Source of the DNA: Psychromicrobium silvestre
Lineage (GTDB): Bacteria; Actinomycetota; Actinomycetes; Actinomycetales; Micrococcaceae
Assembly: GCF_013408295.1 (NCBI RefSeq)
Contig: NZ_JACBYQ010000002.1
Span: 620,001 to 684,000 of the forward strand
Direction: 5' to 3'
Length of the DNA stretch: 64,000 nucleotides
In this document: positions 33,017 through 42,153 of the stretch, one piece after another
Layout: each line of letters opens with the position of its first letter
How positions within the stretch are numbered: position 1 is the first letter of the stretch
Notes under the pieces: model-generated
The model's database searches: none
What the model saw: only the letters and a program-made list of their open reading frames with translations
Told to the model about the DNA's origin: nothing
Translations under genes and position numbers: made by a program

Positions 33017-33901
33017 TTAGGCGTTGTCGGAGACTAGGAGATAACCCGCCTCAGCCACCGCTTCGCCAATTTCCTGCTCACTAAGCGGATGAGTCGAACT
33101 GATTACCGCCGTCGAAATCCCAGCCGCATTGAGCTTGATCCGCACCTGCTGGACCCCGGTGAGAGCCATGATCTCCTCGGTTACTGCTTCAACGCCATGG
33201 CCATCGGTGATTCCGGAGATGGAAGCCGTGGTGCTGACCGGAGAATTGTCCGGTGCGTTGAGCCGCGTTTCGAGACCATCCAGGATCAGCTCCACCCGCG
33301 CCAGGAGATTATCGAACATGCTCTGTTCCATGGTCCGACGGGTGTCATGAGCCAGTCTCTCGTCCTGATGTTGCCAGGCTCGCACGCTGTCCTCGCGAAC
33401 AGTGGGATTCGCAGAGCCGGGCGAATTGAAGATCTGCTCGGTGATCATCGAATCAAGAGTGACATGAGCCAAGAGATCGACTGCCATATTGGCATCCGCC
33501 GCCGTGAAACCGAAGCTCAATAGATCGAGAGCCACCTTGGTTAGCGCGGTGATAACTTTCTCAGGGGAGGGGCGCATCAGCTTGAGTTCCTGGCTCAGGC
33601 CGGGATGCTGCTCCAATAATCGCCACAAACTGATGGTGTAATCAATCAGATACTGCCGCCAATGAGGCTGAGAATCCGGCCACTTTTGACGTTCGAGGGC
33701 GTAGTCCACCGCTAATCGCACTAAATCAGAGCGATCAGTAATGTGTCGGTAGAGCGAACTCTGCGCCACACCAAGCCTCCTGGCTACTTTGGTAGAAGAA
33801 ATACCGTCCAGTTCGGCGAGTGCTGCTTCACCAATACTGGCTCGGGAAATGAGTGCCGGACGTCCCACCCGGGCTCGTTGAGTAGATGTAGTCTCTTTCA
33901 T
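33017..33901 (-). CDS. TetR-family regulator with cysteine-less HMA-like tail
   Basis: A 294-residue repressor-type protein. The TetR helix-turn-helix lies near the start (VGRPALISRASIGEAALAEL, then SSTKVARRLGVAQSSLYRHI). A helical ligand/dimer domain runs to about 215. The last about 68 residues look like a heavy-metal-associated (HMA) ferredoxin-like domain: ISGITDGHGVEAVTEEIMAL, TGVQQVRIKLNAAG, and the closing IGEAVAEAGYLLV. The metal-binding MTCxxC loop is replaced by ITDGHG, so copper binding by cysteines is not possible. The ATG at 33901 gives a standard TetR start; a longer TTG start at 33958 cannot be excluded. It ends nine bases from the palindromic terminator. Target unknown. Confidence 0.75.
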   Translation of the reverse strand: MKETTSTQRARVGRPALISRASIGEAALAELDGISSTKVARRLGVAQSSLYRHITDRSDLVRLAVDYALERQKWPDSQPHWRQYLIDYTISLWRLLEQHPGLSQELKLMRPSPEKVITALTKVALDLLSFGFTAADANMAVDLLAHVTLDSMITEQIFNSPGSANPTVREDSVRAWQHQDERLAHDTRRTMEQSMFDNLLARVELILDGLETRLNAPDNSPVSTTASISGITDGHGVEAVTEEIMALTGVQQVRIKLNAAGISTAVISSTHPLSEQEIGEAVAEAGYLLVSDNA

Positions 33902-34015
33902 TATTCTTTTTTCATTCAATTCACTCGACAACGGGCGACCGCTGCCGTCGGCGCCCAACTACACCTTACGCCGCTAGCCATTGCGTCTAGGGCAGCTGGG
34001 TGATCAGATATATAT

Positions 34016-35110
34016 ATGACAAGCTCGAACAGCGTAGTTCTGGCCATCGGTACTAAAAAAGGGCTTTGGCTTGCCCGGAGTGACGATCGGCGAAACTGGC
34101 AGATTTCGGCGCCGCATTTCCTGATGCAGGAGATTCCCTCAATCGCCATTGACACCCGGCGGGCTGTGCCACGGATCCTAGTCGGGGTGCGTTCCGAGCA
34201 CTGGGGACCAACGGTTGCGCACTCGGACGATCTGGGTGCCAGTTGGATCGAACCGGAGGAAGGATCGATCAAGTTCGGGCCGCAGGACGATGCGGCTTTG
34301 GAGCGAATCTGGCAGATTCAACCGGCCGGCCAGCATGAGCCGGATGTGGTTTGGGCGGGTTGCGAACCAATCTCGGTGTGGAAATCGGTTGACGGCGGCG
34401 AGCACTTCGAGCTCAATCGCGGCTTATGGGATCACCCGCACCGAGCCGAATGGGGTGCCGGGTTTGGCGGAGCGGCCGCGCATACGGTGCTTCCACCGGT
34501 GGAGGACTCGCAGAGCATGCTGGTGGCGATGAGCACCGGTGGGGTGTACCGCTCCGAGGACGGCGGCACGTCCTGGCAGCCCCGCAACCACGGCATCTCC
34601 GCCTATTTCATGCCCGACCCCCAACCAGAGTTTGGGCAATGCGTGCACAAGGTAGCCCGCGACGCCGGTTCGCCCAATACCTTCTACGCGCAGAACCACC
34701 ACGGCGTTTACCGCTCGGATGACAATGCGGAGAGCTGGAAGTCCATCGCCGTTGGCCTGCCCGCAGATTTTGGCTTTGTCATGCTGAGCCATCCGCACCG
34801 CGCGGGCACCGCCTGGGTGATTCCCATTAAGGCCGACGGCGAACGGATACCTCCCGAGGGAAAACTCGCCGTGCACCGTACGGACGATGGCGGTGAGCAC
34901 TGGAAACGTCTCGATACCGGCCTTCCGCAGTTCGAATACAACGTGGTGCTCAGGGATGCCGCCGGGGTGGACGACGCCGAAACCGCCGGTGTCTATTTCG
35001 GCACCCGGGGAGGTTCGGTTTATGCCAGTGCTGACGAGGGCGAGAACTTCACCGAGGTCATCTCGCACTTGCCGGACGTGCTCTGCGTTCGTGCCGCCGT
35101 CGTGAACTGA
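34016..35110 (+). CDS. BNR/sialidase-like beta-propeller protein
   Basis: A 364-residue cytosolic protein built of BNR-type propeller repeats. The Asp-box pattern S-x-D-x-G-x-x-W is visible as SDDLGASW, SVDGGEHF, SEDGGTSW, SDDNAESW, TDDGGEHW and SADEGENF. No signal peptide is present, and the catalytic arginine triad of true sialidases is not evident, so hydrolase activity is doubtful. The reading frame begins in a TATATATATG stretch with no ribosome site, which hints at a leaderless transcript. It is followed after six bases by a MoaD/ThiS-like gene. This pairing is found in other actinobacteria (family knowledge), but its function is not known to me. Confidence 0.75.
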   Translation: MTSSNSVVLAIGTKKGLWLARSDDRRNWQISAPHFLMQEIPSIAIDTRRAVPRILVGVRSEHWGPTVAHSDDLGASWIEPEEGSIKFGPQDDAALERIWQIQPAGQHEPDVVWAGCEPISVWKSVDGGEHFELNRGLWDHPHRAEWGAGFGGAAAHTVLPPVEDSQSMLVAMSTGGVYRSEDGGTSWQPRNHGISAYFMPDPQPEFGQCVHKVARDAGSPNTFYAQNHHGVYRSDDNAESWKSIAVGLPADFGFVMLSHPHRAGTAWVIPIKADGERIPPEGKLAVHRTDDGGEHWKRLDTGLPQFEYNVVLRDAAGVDDAETAGVYFGTRGGSVYASADEGENFTEVISHLPDVLCVRAAVVN

Positions 35111-35116
35111 GCACTG

Positions 35117-35398
35117 ATGGTGACGGTTCTGGTACCGAGCGCGCTGCGCCAGTACACCGGGGAACGGGCCGAGCTTCGGCTGTCTGTCGAGTCCTCGCTC
35201 GCGCTCGCCGAACTATTGGATCGAATCGGGCAGGAGTTCCCGGCCTTCAATCGGAAGGTTCGGGATGAGACTGGAGCGCTCAGGCGCTTCGTCAATATCT
35301 ACTTAGGCGGCGAGGAGTCACGCAGGCTGAACGGCTTGGATACCCTGGTAGAGCCGGGAGCCGAGGTGTTGATCATCCAATCCGTGGCCGGAGGCTAG
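35117..35398 (+). CDS. MoaD/ThiS-like ubiquitin-fold protein
   Basis: A 93-residue beta-grasp protein with the C-terminal diglycine (IIQSVAGG) used by MoaD and ThiS for adenylation and sulfur loading. The sequence starts VTVLVPSALRQYTG and contains RFVNIYLGGEESR, both usual for MoaD-like proteins. No molybdopterin or thiamine biosynthesis gene lies nearby, so the partner E1-like enzyme must be elsewhere. It is tightly coupled to the propeller gene (six-base gap), suggesting joint function, perhaps modification of or sulfur delivery to the propeller protein (inference). Confidence 0.85.
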   Translation: MVTVLVPSALRQYTGERAELRLSVESSLALAELLDRIGQEFPAFNRKVRDETGALRRFVNIYLGGEESRRLNGLDTLVEPGAEVLIIQSVAGG

Positions 35399-35432
35399 CG
35401 AGCCGTAGCTTGAACGCAAGTGACGTTGGAGC

Positions 35433-36449
35433 TTAGCCGTGGGGCCGCACGATCGCTTTGAGGGCACCAGGGACCTCGCCGGCCAGCAGCGCCTCCTCCA
35501 CCTGGTCGAGCGAATGAGTGGAACTGACCAGGCCGTCCAGATCAACTGCCCCGGCTGCGGCCAGTGCGATGGCCGTGGGCCAAGTATTCGCATAGCGGAA
35601 GGTACCGGTGATGTTTAACTCTCGGCCCTGCACCAACTGCAATGGGACTTCCACCGTCTCGGCGCCCATCCCCACCAGGACGCAGCGGCCGCGCGGCGCA
35701 AGCCGTTGCAAACCGGCTGTAATCGCGGGCCTGGCCCCGGTGGCGTCAATGAAGACGCTGAATTCGGGCAGCACTTCGGGGGCATCTTGGGCGGTGAAGA
35801 CCGAATCCGCTCCATATCGCCCCGCCACCTCTAGTCGGTCCGCACGCACATCCGTGACTGTGACCGTGGCTCCTGCCAGCTGCGCCACCTGGGAGATCAG
35901 CAAGCCCACCGGCCCGGCACCGGCCACCAGAACGCGGTCGCCAATGCTGATTCCCGCGGCTTGCCGTGCGGCCAGGGCCACACTGAGTGGCTCTAGCAGT
36001 GCTGCCGCCGCGTCCGAAACCGAGTCCGGGACTGGGTGGCAGAAAGCCGCCGGGTGCACCACGTATTCGGCAAAGACACCGTCCACCGGCGGGGTGGCGA
36101 AGAAGCTAACCGCAGGGTCCAGGTTGTAATGACCAGCCAGGGTCTGCGTCGAATAAGGGCTAGGTACCCCGGGCTCCAGAGATACGCGCTGGCCCACTTC
36201 CAGGCCGTTCACACCCTCGCCCAGTGCCACAATCTGCCCTGCGGGTTCGTGGCCCAGCACGAGTGAGGAAGTCACGATGTAGCTGCCAATCCTGCCCTCG
36301 CGGTAATAATGAACATCCGAGCCGCAAACGCCGACAGCCAGGATTTTCAGCAGTACTTCCCCCGCTCGGGGTTCTGGCACCGACCGCTCCTCGAGCACTA
36401 ACTTGCCGGGGCCGCCGTCGAAAGGTCCGTGCAAAACTGAGACTCTCAT
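35433..36449 (-). CDS. Sorbitol/polyol dehydrogenase (zinc MDR family)
   Basis: NAD-dependent polyol oxidation, for example sorbitol to fructose or arabitol/xylitol to xylulose. The medium-chain dehydrogenase has catalytic-zinc residues in GVCGSDVHYY and GHEPAGQI, and a Rossmann motif VAGAGPVGLLISQ. The structural-zinc cysteines of related alcohol dehydrogenases are absent; the segment reads EPGVPSPYSTQTLAGHYNLD, as in sorbitol dehydrogenases that lost this zinc. The ATG at 36449 lies four bases past the permease stop, though its GGGAG is very close; a GTG at 36467 is the alternative. It closes the polyol ABC operon, and its product would feed xylulokinase or fructokinase (inference). Confidence 0.82.
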   Translation of the reverse strand: MRVSVLHGPFDGGPGKLVLEERSVPEPRAGEVLLKILAVGVCGSDVHYYREGRIGSYIVTSSLVLGHEPAGQIVALGEGVNGLEVGQRVSLEPGVPSPYSTQTLAGHYNLDPAVSFFATPPVDGVFAEYVVHPAAFCHPVPDSVSDAAAALLEPLSVALAARQAAGISIGDRVLVAGAGPVGLLISQVAQLAGATVTVTDVRADRLEVAGRYGADSVFTAQDAPEVLPEFSVFIDATGARPAITAGLQRLAPRGRCVLVGMGAETVEVPLQLVQGRELNITGTFRYANTWPTAIALAAAGAVDLDGLVSSTHSLDQVEEALLAGEVPGALKAIVRPHG

Positions 36450-36453
36450 CTCC

Positions 36454-37323
36454 CTATTTGACCGCACCCATCGACAAACCGCGAACTAGTTGCTTTTGCG
36501 CCACCCAACCTGCGATCACCACGGGCAGCGAGGCGAGTACCGAAGCGGCGGAGAGCTTGGCCAGGAAGAGCCCTTCGCTGGTCATTTGAGAGACCAGGAA
36601 GACCGGCACGGTGGCCGCATTGGCTGCGGTCAGGTTGAGTGCAAAGAAGAATTCATTCCAGGCGAAGATAACGCAGATCAGTGCGGTTGCCGCGAGCCCA
36701 GGCGCCACCATCGGCACCAAAATAGTTCGCATCGTCTTAATCAGGCCAGCACCGTCCATCTGGGCCGCCTCCAGGACCTCACCGGGCACCTCCTGGAAGA
36801 AGGAGCGCATCATCCACACCGCGATGGGTAGGTTCATCGAGGTATAGAGCACGATCAGGGTACCGATATTGTCGAGCACCTTGAGCTGACCCGCAATAAC
36901 GTAGATCGGCATGATCACCGCAACCACGGGGAGCATTTTGGTGGAGATGAAGAAGAACAAAACATCGGAGGTCTTCTTCACCGGACGGATGCTCAGTGCA
37001 TAGGAGGCGGGCACCGCCAGCAGGATGACCAGGATTGTGGAGATGCCGGTAGCCAGCAAGGAGTTCAGAAAATAGCTGCCAGCCCCGGCGTTGAGCACTG
37101 CGGCGAACTGGTCGAAAGTCGGGGCAAAGATGAATTTCGGCGGAGTAGAGGCAGCGTCGGATTCCTGCTTGAAGGCGGTCATCACCATCCAGAGCACAGG
37201 GGCGAAGAAGATCAGTGCGATCAGCCAGGTCAGGGTGGTCAGCGCAGAGGCGCCAACCTTATTCCGGCGAGCCTTGGAATTCTCCGGAGGGGTAACGGTG
37301 CGAGTGCTGAGGGTGGCTGTCAT
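36454..37323 (-). CDS. Polyol ABC transporter permease (SmoG/MalG type)
   Basis: A 289-residue permease with about six helices. The EAA loop reads EVLEAAQMDGAGLIKTMRTI. Start ATG 37323 is chosen because it overlaps the upstream permease stop (ATGA) and has GAAGGA ahead; the open frame extends far upstream, but that part is out of character. The sequence fits the sorbitol/mannitol-type importers, and the surrounding dehydrogenases and xylulokinase support polyol transport. Confidence 0.85.
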   Translation of the reverse strand: MTATLSTRTVTPPENSKARRNKVGASALTTLTWLIALIFFAPVLWMVMTAFKQESDAASTPPKFIFAPTFDQFAAVLNAGAGSYFLNSLLATGISTILVILLAVPASYALSIRPVKKTSDVLFFFISTKMLPVVAVIMPIYVIAGQLKVLDNIGTLIVLYTSMNLPIAVWMMRSFFQEVPGEVLEAAQMDGAGLIKTMRTILVPMVAPGLAATALICVIFAWNEFFFALNLTAANAATVPVFLVSQMTSEGLFLAKLSAASVLASLPVVIAGWVAQKQLVRGLSMGAVK

Positions 37324-38267
37324 AGCGCGTCCTTCGTGTCGAAGCTGCGGAAGATCAATCGCAAGGCAAAGGTGGCAATCACAATCGTGGCGATCACGGT
37401 GACCACACCCATCGCCGCGGATTGGCCGATATCGAAGCCCAGGAAGGCTCGTTGATAGATGTAGAAGGGCAGATTGGCGCTCGCCGTACCGGGACCGCCA
37501 GCGGTCATCAGATAGATCTGATCGAAGGTGTTCACCACGTAGATCGCACCCAGAAGTACGCCTAGTTCGATATAGCGACGAAGCTGCGGAAGCGTCACAA
37601 AGGCGAAAGTCTTCCACCAGCCCGCACCGTCAATCTGCGCGGCCTCCAACACATCCTTCGCCTGCGCCTGCAGGCCGGAGAGAACCAGCAGCATCATGAA
37701 CGGCGTCCACTGCCAGACCAGGGCGATCAGGATCGACAGCACCGGGTACTTCGAGGTCCAGTCCACCGCGGGAATCCCCACCAAGGAGGTGAGCCAGTTG
37801 ACCAAGCCGAAGCTCGGATTGAGCATTGAAACGCTCCACAGCGTGGCGGAGGCGGCCGGCATGATCAGGAAGGGGGTGATCAGTAGGGTACGAACCACCG
37901 AGCGGCCACGGAAGCTGCGGTCCAGCAGAATGGCCAGCAGGATCCCCAGGATCATAGCGACGACGACGCAAGCCAGGGTGATCAGGATAGAGTTCAGGGC
38001 TGCGCCACGGAAGGTCGAATTCAGAAAGATATCCGCGTAATTCTTCAGGAAAACGAACTGATCGCTATCCGGGCGAAGCAGGTTCCAGTTCCGCAGCGAG
38101 TACCAGATGGTCAGGATAAAGGGCACCTGGGTCACCACGACGGTGAAGATCAGCGCGGGTAATAGTGGGGCCCGGCGACGCCAGCCCTCGGCACGGGAGA
38201 AGTCCGTTGCGGGGTCCACTGGTTTGTCGCGCCGAGCGGGTCGGGCCTTGACCGCCGTCGTCGTCAT
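37320..38267 (-). CDS. Polyol ABC transporter permease (SmoF/MalF type)
   Basis: A 315-residue permease with a basic cytosolic N-terminus of about 35 residues and six helices. The EAA loop is DVLEAAQIDGAGWWKTFAFV. Its ATG overlaps the binding-protein stop (ATGA) and its stop overlaps the next permease start, a fully coupled operon. No ATPase gene is present in this operon, so a shared MsiK-type ATPase is expected (inference). Confidence 0.85.
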   Translation of the reverse strand: MTTTAVKARPARRDKPVDPATDFSRAEGWRRRAPLLPALIFTVVVTQVPFILTIWYSLRNWNLLRPDSDQFVFLKNYADIFLNSTFRGAALNSILITLACVVVAMILGILLAILLDRSFRGRSVVRTLLITPFLIMPAASATLWSVSMLNPSFGLVNWLTSLVGIPAVDWTSKYPVLSILIALVWQWTPFMMLLVLSGLQAQAKDVLEAAQIDGAGWWKTFAFVTLPQLRRYIELGVLLGAIYVVNTFDQIYLMTAGGPGTASANLPFYIYQRAFLGFDIGQSAAMGVVTVIATIVIATFALRLIFRSFDTKDAL

Positions 38268-39649
38268 TTGCTGGACTCCGTTCCGTTAGCTCCTGATTGG
38301 TAGGATTCTGCGACTACCTGGGCGTATTGCTGAGCTTGCTCAAGCGCATCTTTGACGCTCTTCTGCCCGGCAATCGCGGCGGATATTTGTTGGGCAACCT
38401 GGGTACCCAGGTCTTGGAATTCCGGAATGCCGACGAACTGCAAGCCGGGATAGGGCACCTTCTGCACCATTGAGTTCGCCTGCGAGGCATTGTTCATGGC
38501 GTCCAGTGTGGGTTGCGCATAAGCCTTCGCTACTTGAGCGTATTGCGGGATCTGATAGGTCGACTTCCGGCTTCCTGGGGGAACCCGTTCCCAACCGATC
38601 TGGTTGCCCACCAGCTTGATGTAGTCCTTACTGGTCATCCAGGAGACGAAGTCCCAGGCGGCATCCTTGTGCTGCGAGGTTTTCGGAATGGCGAGCGACC
38701 AGCTGTACAGCCAGCCCGCCGATTTGGTGTCCTTGACCGGGGCCGGAGCGTAAGCGGTCTGCCCGGCCACCTTGGAAGATTTCGGATCCTCAACCGAAGA
38801 GACCATCGCAGTGGCGTCGTACCACATGGCCGCCTTGCCTTGGCTGTAGCGGGTGATGCAGTCACCGTAACCGCTTGTGGCCGCGCCCGGCTGCCCGTAG
38901 TTGTTCAGCAGGCTGACGTAGTCGCTGACTGCCGATTCCACCTGGGGCGAGTTGAGCTTGGCATTCCAGTTCTGATCGAACCACTGGCCGCCATAGGTGT
39001 TGATCATGGTGTCCAGCGGAGCCATTACCTCGCCCCAACCGGCCAAACCGCGCAGGCAGATTCCGGCGAAGTCACTCTTCTTATCGTCTAATTTCGCGGC
39101 GAAGCCTTTCAGGTCATCCCAGGTGGGATGCGCGGGCATGGTCAGCCCAGCTTTCTCGAAAAGATCCTTGCGGTAGGCAACGAAGGAGGACTCACCGTAG
39201 AAAGGTACCGAATAGAGGTCGTTCTGGTAGCTCAGCGCGTCCTTAATGGTGGGGATGAAGTCGTTCGGGTCGTAACCGGAGGTCTTATCCGCATAGGGCT
39301 GTAGATCGGTGATCCAACCATTCTTCGCCCACATCTGAGTTTCGTAGTTGGAGATCATCACGACGTCGAACTCACTGCCCCCGGTGGCTACCGAAGCGGT
39401 GATCTTGGCTCGCGCTTCGTTTTCCGGCAGCGAGACGAACCGAACATTGACGTCCGGATGCGCTTTGCGGAAGTCATCCTGCAGGGAAATGGCGTCCTTC
39501 ATCTGCGGATTTGCCACAATCGCGACGACGATATCGGTCTTCGAGCTGCCGCTTGGCGAGCAGCCGGTCAGGGCGAGCGCTGCCGTCGCGAGAACTGCGC
39601 TAATTGCTAGCCAGCGTCTCTGCCGACCTGAGCGGTGCGGGAACTTCAT
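38264..39649 (-). CDS. Polyol-binding lipoprotein of ABC transporter (SmoE-like)
   Basis: Extracytoplasmic binding protein, 461 residues. The signal peptide follows MKFPHRSGRQRRW, with lipobox ALTGC; the mature region has the family-1 look (IVVAIVANPQMKDAISLQDD, FYGESSFVAYRKDLFEKAGL). The ATG at 39649 is chosen over the longer open frame since CGGAAGG lies seven bases upstream and it gives a normal lipoprotein signal. It heads the minus-strand operon with the two permeases and the dehydrogenase. Its 5' region contains several GCTCATTTG-type motifs shared with the mannitol-dehydrogenase promoter. Confidence 0.85.
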   Translation of the reverse strand: MKFPHRSGRQRRWLAISAVLATAALALTGCSPSGSSKTDIVVAIVANPQMKDAISLQDDFRKAHPDVNVRFVSLPENEARAKITASVATGGSEFDVVMISNYETQMWAKNGWITDLQPYADKTSGYDPNDFIPTIKDALSYQNDLYSVPFYGESSFVAYRKDLFEKAGLTMPAHPTWDDLKGFAAKLDDKKSDFAGICLRGLAGWGEVMAPLDTMINTYGGQWFDQNWNAKLNSPQVESAVSDYVSLLNNYGQPGAATSGYGDCITRYSQGKAAMWYDATAMVSSVEDPKSSKVAGQTAYAPAPVKDTKSAGWLYSWSLAIPKTSQHKDAAWDFVSWMTSKDYIKLVGNQIGWERVPPGSRKSTYQIPQYAQVAKAYAQPTLDAMNNASQANSMVQKVPYPGLQFVGIPEFQDLGTQVAQQISAAIAGQKSVKDALEQAQQYAQVVAESYQSGANGTESSK

Positions 39650-39679
39650 GGGAAACCTTCCGGGCCATTGCTCCACAGC

Positions 39680-39761
39680 GCTCATTTGAGTCGCCATTGA
39701 AGCTCATTTGTTAAGTGACTTTAGTCATATAAGATCATTTGAGCAATAGATTTCGCTCATT
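39680..39761. promoter_or_regulatory. Polyol operator region (repeated GCTCATTTG-like half-sites)
   Basis: GCTCATTTG occurs at 39680-39688 and 39702-39710. An inverted pair TGAGC (39740-39744) and GCTCA (39755-39759) with a ten-base spacer follows, and a separate palindrome TGACT-TT-AGTCA lies at 39716-39727. The gap serves the divergent transporter operon and the SorC regulator. The same CAAATGAGC half-site is found before the mannitol dehydrogenase gene (45519-45527), which argues for one regulator acting on both, most simply the SorC protein. Confidence 0.55.
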
Positions 39762-39799
39762 CGGTCCTGGATTACGGTCGAGATGGGGGACAGGGAGCC

Positions 39800-40753
39800 A
39801 TGACAGCAATCGATATTGATCAGTCGGATCACGAAGGATTCTTAGCCCAGGTGGGTAAGGATCATTACTTGGACAATCTGTCCAAGGTGGAAATCGCCAA
39901 GCGCTACGGGATTTCCCGATTTCAGGTGGCGCGGCTGCTCGATGAAGCTCGCGCGGAGGGCATCGTCCGGATTGAAGTGCGCTTCCCCGGTAGCTCCGGT
40001 GCCATTGACGAAGTTACCTTGGCGCGACGCTTGGGCATTCGGAAGGTAGTGCTTACCCGCACGCTGAGCGATGACCTGCAGCAGCGCGACCTGCTGGCCC
40101 AGGCGGTAGCCAAGGAACTGACGGAACTCACCCGAGTCGGCATGACCGTCGGGGTCTCCTGGTCCCGCACTTTGAATATGGCAGCCCGCTATGTGGAGAA
40201 ACTTCCTCGCTGCGAAATCGTCCAACTGGCCGGTGCCTTACCGGGATCGGTGAACTCCAATCCGCTTGAACTCGTGCAGCGGCTAGGTCGAGTCTCCAAC
40301 GGCACGGTATGGCCACTATGGGCGCCACTCGTGGTGGATACCCCCCGCACCGCGGCCGGGCTACGGCAGCAACTGGAGATTTCCACCGCACTCACCAAGG
40401 CGGATTCCCTGGACCTGGCTGCGGTGGCTATCGGAGCCTGGGGACCCGCGCTTTCCACCGTCTGGGACCGCGTGGACAATCTGGTCAGGCAGAGCACGCT
40501 CGACGCCGGTGCGGTAGCTGAGTGCTCCGGCAGGCTGATCTCGGCGGACGGGCGTTCGGTGCGCTCAGAACTGGACTCTCGGGTGCTTGCCGTGACCCTC
40601 GATCAACTCAAACGCACCCCGACCGTAATCGCGGTGGCGCAGGGCGAGGCCCGGGCGGATGCGGTCCGGGCAGCGATCTCAGCCCGGATCGTCAGCATTC
40701 TGGTGATCGATCAATCGCTCGCCACAGCCCTGCTTAAGGAGACCAACGGATGA
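39800..40753 (+). CDS. SorC-family transcriptional regulator
   Basis: A 317-residue sugar-responsive regulator. The N-terminal helix-turn-helix (about 22-60) reads LSKVEIAKRYGISRFQVARL; the remaining SorC/CggR-like effector domain (about 65-315) includes VGVSWSRTLNMAARYV and VAIGAWG. Such proteins bind a sugar phosphate and act as tetramers. Start ATG 39800 follows GGGGGACAGGGAG. Its stop overlaps the xylulokinase start (ATGA), and it is divergent from the polyol importer. It very probably senses a polyol-derived phosphate and controls both transcripts. Confidence 0.85.
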   Translation: MTAIDIDQSDHEGFLAQVGKDHYLDNLSKVEIAKRYGISRFQVARLLDEARAEGIVRIEVRFPGSSGAIDEVTLARRLGIRKVVLTRTLSDDLQQRDLLAQAVAKELTELTRVGMTVGVSWSRTLNMAARYVEKLPRCEIVQLAGALPGSVNSNPLELVQRLGRVSNGTVWPLWAPLVVDTPRTAAGLRQQLEISTALTKADSLDLAAVAIGAWGPALSTVWDRVDNLVRQSTLDAGAVAECSGRLISADGRSVRSELDSRVLAVTLDQLKRTPTVIAVAQGEARADAVRAAISARIVSILVIDQSLATALLKETNG

Positions 40754-42153
40754 GCAATGTGTTGGGAATAGATTCCTCCACCCAGTCATCCAAGGTGCTG
40801 GTGGTCTCCGCCGAGACCGGGGAAGTGCAAGCCTCCGGTTCGGCCGCCCATCCGGACGGTACAGCGATCGATCCGCGATCCTGGACCGAGGCGCTCCAGG
40901 ACGCCTGGGGACAAGCCAGGGTCTCAGACTTTGGCAGCTCGGTGACCGCAGTGGCCGTTGGCGCGCAACAGCACGGAATGGTTGCCTTGGATCGGGCTAA
41001 CCACCCGGTGTTCGATGCCTTGCTCTGGAATGACACCCGCAGCGCCCCGCAAGCGGCGCGGATGGTGACCGAACTCGGAGCGGAGAGCTGGGCGTCGTCG
41101 ACCGGCCTAGTTCCGGTGCCTTCCTTTACCATCACAAAACTTGCCTGGCTTTTCGAGAACCATCCGGAACTCGCCCGCCGGGTGGCGCGGGTCTGCCTGC
41201 CTCATGACTGGCTCAATCTACAGCTCGCCGGGGCCTTCACCACCGATCGTAGTGACGCCTCGGGCACCGGCTATTTCGATCCGGTGAGCAACGAATACCA
41301 GCTCTCCACGCTCGAACGATATTTCGGAGCTGTGCCTGAACTTCCCAAGGTGCTGGGCCCCGCCGAACGAGCCGGGACCCTGAACGATGGCTGGGGGTTA
41401 CCCAAAGCCGTATTGGCAGCCGGTGCCGGAGACAATGCGGCGGCTGCTCTGGGCTTGGGCATCGAACCGGGCGAGGTGGTGGTTTCGGTTGGTACCTCCG
41501 GCACCGTCTTCACTTCCTCCACCGGGCCGTACCGGGATTCATCCGGACAGATTGCCGGTTTCGCCGATGCCACCGGGCAGTACCTACCCTTGCTGGCGAT
41601 GCTGAACTCGGCTCGTACCATGAGCGCAACCGCTGCGATGCTGCGGGTGAACCTCGGCGAACTGGACCGGCTAGCCCAAGCCGCACCGGCGGATGCCGGC
41701 GGCTTGCTGCTACTGCCCTATCTCGACGGCGAGCGGACGCCTAATCTGCCCACCGCACAGGGCACGTTACTGGGCTTGAGCCGAACCTCAATGACACCGG
41801 AGAACCTGGCCAGGGCCTCGGTGCTCGGGGTGTTGAACTCACTGGCAGATGCGGTTGAGCTGATCCAAGCCGACGGGGTCCCGGTGCGGCGGGTACTGCT
41901 CATTGGTGGCGGCTCGAAGTCGGTGGCCCTGCGCCAGGCGGCGGCCTCGGTACTCGGCGTCGAAGTAGAGGTTCCGGCGGCCGGAGAGTACGTTGCGCTG
42001 GGCGCGGCCAGGCAGGCGGCCTGGGCTGTTCATGGTGAATACCCCCGGTGGAAACGGCGGATCGAGGAGCGCTTCGAGCCCGACGGCAGCGACTGGGGCG
42101 CGGAGTTGCGCGGACGCTATGTGGAGGCGCGAAAGGCTACTTACGGAGTCTGA
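40750..42153 (+). CDS. xylB: Xylulokinase (FGGY family)
   Basis: ATP-dependent phosphorylation of D-xylulose to xylulose-5-phosphate, entering the pentose phosphate pathway. The 467-residue FGGY kinase has GIDSSTQSSKVLVV at its start, GAQQHGMVALD (about 74-84), FDALLWNDTRS (about 90-100), and the C-terminal ATPase half with SVGTSGTVF and LLIGGGSKSVALRQ. QQHGM and WNDTR are typical of xylulokinases. It overlaps the SorC gene by four bases. With the neighbouring polyol dehydrogenase it suggests a D-arabitol or xylitol route (inference). Confidence 0.9.
   Translation: MSNVLGIDSSTQSSKVLVVSAETGEVQASGSAAHPDGTAIDPRSWTEALQDAWGQARVSDFGSSVTAVAVGAQQHGMVALDRANHPVFDALLWNDTRSAPQAARMVTELGAESWASSTGLVPVPSFTITKLAWLFENHPELARRVARVCLPHDWLNLQLAGAFTTDRSDASGTGYFDPVSNEYQLSTLERYFGAVPELPKVLGPAERAGTLNDGWGLPKAVLAAGAGDNAAAALGLGIEPGEVVVSVGTSGTVFTSSTGPYRDSSGQIAGFADATGQYLPLLAMLNSARTMSATAAMLRVNLGELDRLAQAAPADAGGLLLLPYLDGERTPNLPTAQGTLLGLSRTSMTPENLARASVLGVLNSLADAVELIQADGVPVRRVLLIGGGSKSVALRQAAASVLGVEVEVPAAGEYVALGAARQAAWAVHGEYPRWKRRIEERFEPDGSDWGAELRGRYVEARKATYGV

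Noticed and set aside
37324-37617. N-terminal extension of the polyol permease open frame
   Set aside because: The extra 98 residues are not membrane-permease-like, overlap the upstream permease, and the ATG at 37323 has a coupled start with ribosome site.
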